Source of the DNA: Methylophilus sp. DW102
GTDB taxonomy: Bacteria > Pseudomonadota > Gammaproteobacteria > Burkholderiales > Methylophilaceae
DNA: 64,000 nucleotides
Assembly (NCBI RefSeq): GCF_037076555.1
Contig: NZ_AP029023.1
Span: 2,852,001 to 2,916,000, forward strand
Direction of reading: 5' to 3'
Below, piece after piece: positions 61,701-64,000 of the stretch. Numbering within the stretch: position 1 is the first letter of the stretch; every line of letters starts with the position of its first letter. A model generated the notes under the pieces. That model did no database searches. It was not told the DNA's origin and saw only the letters and a list, made by a program, of their open reading frames with translations. Made by a program: the position numbers and the translations under genes.

Positions 61701-64000
61701 ATGGCAGCAAGACGCATGAATTCAAGAACCTGGTTGCAGTCCCTTCTTTTCCTCTTCATTACTGGCAGTTTGATCGTCGCAGCCTTGCTGGTATTGATGA
61801 TCAGCATCCTCTATCCTTCCCTGCCTTCGATTGATGCACTGACGGATTACCATCCCAAATTGCCCCTACGGGTCTATGACGCCGATGGCGGCTTGATGGC
61901 TGAATTTGGTCAGGAACGCCGCGCATTCGTACCGATTGAACAAACGCCCAAAGTCATGAAAGACGCCATTCTGGCGATTGAAGACCGTCGCTTTTACCAG
62001 CACAACGGCATTGATACCACAGGCATTTTGCGGGCGATTCGCAACAACCTGACCGGGCGCGGGCACGAAGGCGCCAGCACCATCACCATGCAGGTGGCTA
62101 AAAACTTTTTCAGTAATCCAGATACGCCACGCAATCTATGGACCAAGATTAAAGAGGCCTTGCTGGCGATCAAAATTGAACATGCCATTAGCAAAGACAA
62201 GATTCTGGAGCTCTATCTCAACCAGATTTACCTCGGTGAGCGCGCCTATGGTTTTGCGACCGCCGCCAAAACCTATTATGACAAAGACTTGAAACAACTG
62301 AACCTGGCCGAAGCCGCGCTACTGGCAGGCTTGCCCAAAGCACCGAGCAAATACGATCCCTACATTCATCCTGACTACGCCATTAACCGTCAGCACGAAG
62401 TACTCCGCGACATGCACCGCTATGGCATGATCTCTGATCAAGCCTATGAAGAAGCATTAAAGGCACCGCTTAAATTCCAGTCATCCAGACGCCAGATCCA
62501 GGCACTGGGCGGGGAATACGTGGCCGAGATCGTCAGGGCAAGCTTGTATAAACGCTATGGTGAGAAGGCGTATACCAGCGGGCTGCGTGTTTACACCACT
62601 ATCAATAGCAAACACCAGGCTGCTGCCAATACGGCCATGATTCAAGGCATCATCAATTTTGAGTTGCGGCACGGGTTCCGCGGCGCAGAGCAAATGTTGC
62701 CATTACCGGCAACACTCAGGGCGTCGGAAGCCGCTGATTTATTGCGTGATTTTGTCACTTACAACCAATTTGTGCCCGCCTTGGTCACCAAGGTTGAACC
62801 CAACCTGCTCACTTTGGTCACCAAGCGCGGCCAGGTGCTCAAACTGCAAGACAAATCATTGCTACTGGTCAAAAACCATATGCCGCCCGCCAAACCCACA
62901 CCCTTGTCACTCAAGCCGGGCGCGGTCATTCGCGTGTATCAAAATGGTGAAGAATGGTCGGTAGTACAACTGCCAGAAGTGGAAAGTGGCTTTATGGCAC
63001 TCAATCCTGAAACCGGACAGGTACAAGCGCTGATCGGTGGCTTCAGTTTCCAGCGCAACAAATATAACCATGTCACCCAGGGTCGCCGTCAACCCGGCTC
63101 CAGCTTTAAACCATTTATTTATTCTGCCGCGCTTGAAAAAGGCTATTCCCCTGCCAGTGTGTTTGAAGACGCACCGATCAGTTTCACCTCCACCGAGACA
63201 GGCAGCAACAGTAGCTGGGAGCCGCGCAACTACGATGAAAAATATGCTGGCCCGATGCGTTTGCGTGAAGCACTGGCGCAATCCAAAAACACCATTTCAA
63301 TCCGGCTTATGAATGCGATTGGCGCGCGTTATGCCCAAAACTACCTGCGCAAATTTGGCTTCGACCCCAAGGATCACCCGGCCTATTTGTCTACCGCCTT
63401 GGGCGCGGGCTCAACCACGGTCTGGCAGCTGACGGCCGCGTATGCCACCTTTGCCAATAGTGGCTATCAGGTGCATCCTTACCTGATCGAAAAGATCACG
63501 GACAGCCGCGGCAAGGTGATTCAGGCCGTGCAACCAGGCAAACATGTCTCCGCCGAGCGGGTGATTGACCAGCGCAACGCTTTCATCATTACCACCATGC
63601 TACAAGACGTGGTGAGAGATGGGACTGCGCGCGCAGCACTGTCATTGCGCCGCCCCGACATTGCCGGTAAAACTGGCACCACCAACGACCAGTTTGATGC
63701 CTGGTTTGCTGGCTACCACCCAAAAGAGGTGGCAGTCGCGTGGGTGGGTTATGACAACCCGCACAACCTGGGCCGAGGCGAAACCGGTGGCCGCGCAGCT
63801 TTACCTATCTGGATACGCTATATGCAGCAAACCCTGTCAGGTCAGCCGATTTATCAATACAAAGTGCCTGAGGGCGTCTTGCAATTGAAAGTAGATGCTT
63901 ACACCGGAGCGCAGATCAGCGAAGACGATGCGGGCATTTATGAGTATTTTTATGAAGAGCACTTGCCACAATCCAAACCCGAAACACTGCCTGGCTTGTT
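61701..64000 (+). CDS. ponA: Penicillin-binding protein 1A, class A PBP (3' end outside window)
   Basis: Bifunctional murein synthase anchored in the inner membrane. About 765 residues visible. ATG 61701 (MAARRMNSRTWL) or 61716; neither has a strong ribosome site. One membrane helix near the N-terminus, then the glycosyltransferase domain (AILAIEDRRFYQHNGID, GASTITMQVAKNFF, EILELYLNQIYLGERAYG, AEAALLAGLPKAPS). The transpeptidase domain has the Ser-x-x-Lys motif in RQPGSSFKPFIYSAAL, SKN in LAQSKNTISIRL, and KTGTTND. Divergent from pilM, the common arrangement. Confidence 0.96.
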   Translation, partial: MAARRMNSRTWLQSLLFLFITGSLIVAALLVLMISILYPSLPSIDALTDYHPKLPLRVYDADGGLMAEFGQERRAFVPIEQTPKVMKDAILAIEDRRFYQHNGIDTTGILRAIRNNLTGRGHEGASTITMQVAKNFFSNPDTPRNLWTKIKEALLAIKIEHAISKDKILELYLNQIYLGERAYGFATAAKTYYDKDLKQLNLAEAALLAGLPKAPSKYDPYIHPDYAINRQHEVLRDMHRYGMISDQAYEEALKAPLKFQSSRRQIQALGGEYVAEIVRASLYKRYGEKAYTSGLRVYTTINSKHQAAANTAMIQGIINFELRHGFRGAEQMLPLPATLRASEAADLLRDFVTYNQFVPALVTKVEPNLLTLVTKRGQVLKLQDKSLLLVKNHMPPAKPTPLSLKPGAVIRVYQNGEEWSVVQLPEVESGFMALNPETGQVQALIGGFSFQRNKYNHVTQGRRQPGSSFKPFIYSAALEKGYSPASVFEDAPISFTSTETGSNSSWEPRNYDEKYAGPMRLREALAQSKNTISIRLMNAIGARYAQNYLRKFGFDPKDHPAYLSTALGAGSTTVWQLTAAYATFANSGYQVHPYLIEKITDSRGKVIQAVQPGKHVSAERVIDQRNAFIITTMLQDVVRDGTARAALSLRRPDIAGKTGTTNDQFDAWFAGYHPKEVAVAWVGYDNPHNLGRGETGGRAALPIWIRYMQQTLSGQPIYQYKVPEGVLQLKVDAYTGAQISEDDAGIYEYFYEEHLPQSKPETLPGL

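Noticed and set aside
1..64000. CRISPR arrays, insertion sequences, prophage or integrase genes
   Set aside because: No regularly spaced repeats, transposase or phage motifs were seen in any gene product or gap.

Overview
The window reads as chromosomal DNA of a Gram-negative betaproteobacterium. Moderate GC, dense gene packing, the pilMNOPQ-aroK-aroB-dgt order next to a divergent class A PBP, a PEP-CTERM protein, and HPr kinase with RapZ and a mannose-type EIIA all fit. The overall flavour is that of methylotrophic Methylophilaceae, but no methanol-oxidation gene lies in the window, so genus is inference. No transposase, integrase, rRNA or CRISPR array was seen.

Left part (1-15 kb): the 5' part of metH (minus) with an unexplained leader; lrgA-lrgB (plus); a three-gene RND efflux operon (adaptor, pump, outer-membrane factor) ending in a strong terminator; a minus-strand block of a membrane protein, a DUF4186 protein and an MFS carrier; two exported proteins (one deacetylase-like); and alkB.

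Centre-left (15-25 kb): hpf, hprK, rapZ, an EIIA-Man protein, ptsH and ptsI form a phosphotransferase set with no sugar permease, so it probably regulates rather than imports. Then come prlC, a small exported protein, an HPPD-like metalloprotein, tpm and a HAD phosphatase.

Centre (25-40 kb): a minus-strand group encodes a transglutaminase-like protein, a fused ATP-grasp/alpha-E protein and a transglutaminase/DUF2126 protein. This is a predicted, barely characterised peptide-forming system. A stomatin/NfeD pair precedes it. Divergent to that is a protein whose domain order looks like a circularly permuted photolyase. A PEP-CTERM phytase-like protein, valS and a BFD-like ferredoxin follow.

Right part (40-64 kb): a tightly coupled minus-strand operon resembles MSHA/type II secretion machinery (secretin, MshN-like, ATPase, inner-membrane platform, GspL/GspM-like, two pilin-like proteins, then moeB). 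It starts at a TTGACA promoter nested in a dyad, next to a GGDEF diguanylate cyclase. The ATPase carries an apparent MshEN (c-di-GMP-binding) N-domain. A Pro-Arg-His tRNA operon, folD, dksA, dgt, aroB, aroK, pilQPONM (the true type IV pilus alignment complex) and divergent ponA complete the window.
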